NCBI GenBank assembly: GCA_039177555.1
Contig: JBCDFV010000012.1
Coordinates: forward strand, 1-64,000
From: JANQGH01 sp039177555
Lineage (GTDB): Bacteria; Pseudomonadota; Alphaproteobacteria; DSM-16000; Inquilinaceae
Length of the DNA stretch: 64,000 nucleotides
Direction: 5' to 3'
The position numbers were made by a program, and so were the translations under genes. Shown one piece after another: positions 63,754 through 64,000 of this stretch (positions are counted from its first letter, which is position 1; every line of letters begins with the position of its first letter). The notes beneath the pieces are model-generated. The model was not told the origin of the DNA. It worked only from the letters and a program-made list of their open reading frames with translations, and made no database searches.

Positions 63754-64000
63754 ATGGCCCTCGACACGCCGACACTGCGCCATGGGTTGGCGCTGATCGC
63801 AGCGAAGATGGAGGCGTCGGCCGATGAGCTGAACACGGTCGACGGCGCGTTGGGCGACGGCGATCTCGGTGTGACGATGACGCGCGGCATGCGCGAGATC
63901 ATGAAGGTCGCCGATGATTTACCGGATGATGTCGGCATGGCGCTGTTCGGCTGCGCCCAGGCCTTCACCCGCATTTCGGGCTCCAGCTTCGGCACCTTGC
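63754..64000 (+). CDS. dhaL: Dihydroxyacetone kinase, DhaL subunit (partial, runs off the window)
   Basis: The first 82 codons of a DhaL-type ATP-binding subunit are present. The nucleotide-magnesium motif 'NTVDGALGDGDLGVTMTRG' with three conserved aspartates is seen at about residues 27-45. It starts with ATG directly after the dhaK stop and continues past base 64000. It phosphorylates the substrate held by DhaK. Confidence 0.9.
   Translation, partial: MALDTPTLRHGLALIAAKMEASADELNTVDGALGDGDLGVTMTRGMREIMKVADDLPDDVGMALFGCAQAFTRISGSSFGTL

Overview
The window is high-GC DNA, densely packed with genes, from an alphaproteobacterium. A Rhodospirillales- or Hyphomicrobiales-like host is inferred from the many ABC and TRAP uptake systems and from close resemblance to Mesorhizobium-type vitamin B6 catabolic enzymes. 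No rRNA, tRNA or CRISPR array was seen. Two AT-richer patches, a DUF4238 gene near 16.6-17.5 kb and a NUDIX gene with an IS3 remnant near 32.2-33.1 kb, look imported.

Layout. 0.1-6.8 kb: a lacI-type regulator, a MmgE/PrpD protein and a family-5 solute-binding protein on the minus strand, divergent from a GH31 alpha-xylosidase, with tandem LacI operators between them. 7.0-13.9 kb: a complete Dpp/Opp-type ABC importer in one operon with a GMC oxidase that resembles pyridoxine 4-oxidase. 13.9-16.6 kb: class II aldolase-fold protein, pyridoxamine-pyruvate aminotransferase and pyridoxal 4-dehydrogenase. 17.7-23.3 kb (minus): a BMP-family ABC importer followed by 4-pyridoxolactonase. 23.5-24.7 kb: an IclR regulator and a small secreted protein. 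25.0-32.2 kb: an operon with a salicylate/gentisate-type cupin dioxygenase, a homologue of the 5-formyl-3-hydroxy-2-methylpyridine-4-carboxylate dehydrogenase, a LVIVD protein, RidA, a GST and a TRAP transporter.

The region 7-32 kb is the main interest. It appears to be one vitamin B6 (pyridoxine, pyridoxamine, pyridoxal) catabolic regulon. Related 17-bp palindromes lie upstream of all four operons, with the IclR gene in the middle. The classical flavin ring-opening oxygenase and its downstream hydrolase are not in the window. The cupin dioxygenase is a candidate replacement, because 4-pyridoxate and its oxidised derivatives carry a salicylate-like ortho hydroxy-carboxylate group. This is inference and is labelled as such.

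33-44 kb holds unlinked housekeeping and accessory genes: HCCA isomerase with LysR, an MFS carrier, a frameshifted TSUP permease coupled to an ATP-grasp enzyme, a class III adenylate cyclase, a VOC protein and phosphoenolpyruvate synthase. 44-53.7 kb holds secreted and membrane proteins, a phosphoesterase, a glycosyltransferase, a Rieske-GltB fusion, and a four-gene operon built on a ferric-reductase/Rieske fusion. 53.8-64 kb holds fucU, mtnA and mtnK, then a two-ATPase polyol/sugar-type ABC importer followed by dhaK and the start of dhaL.
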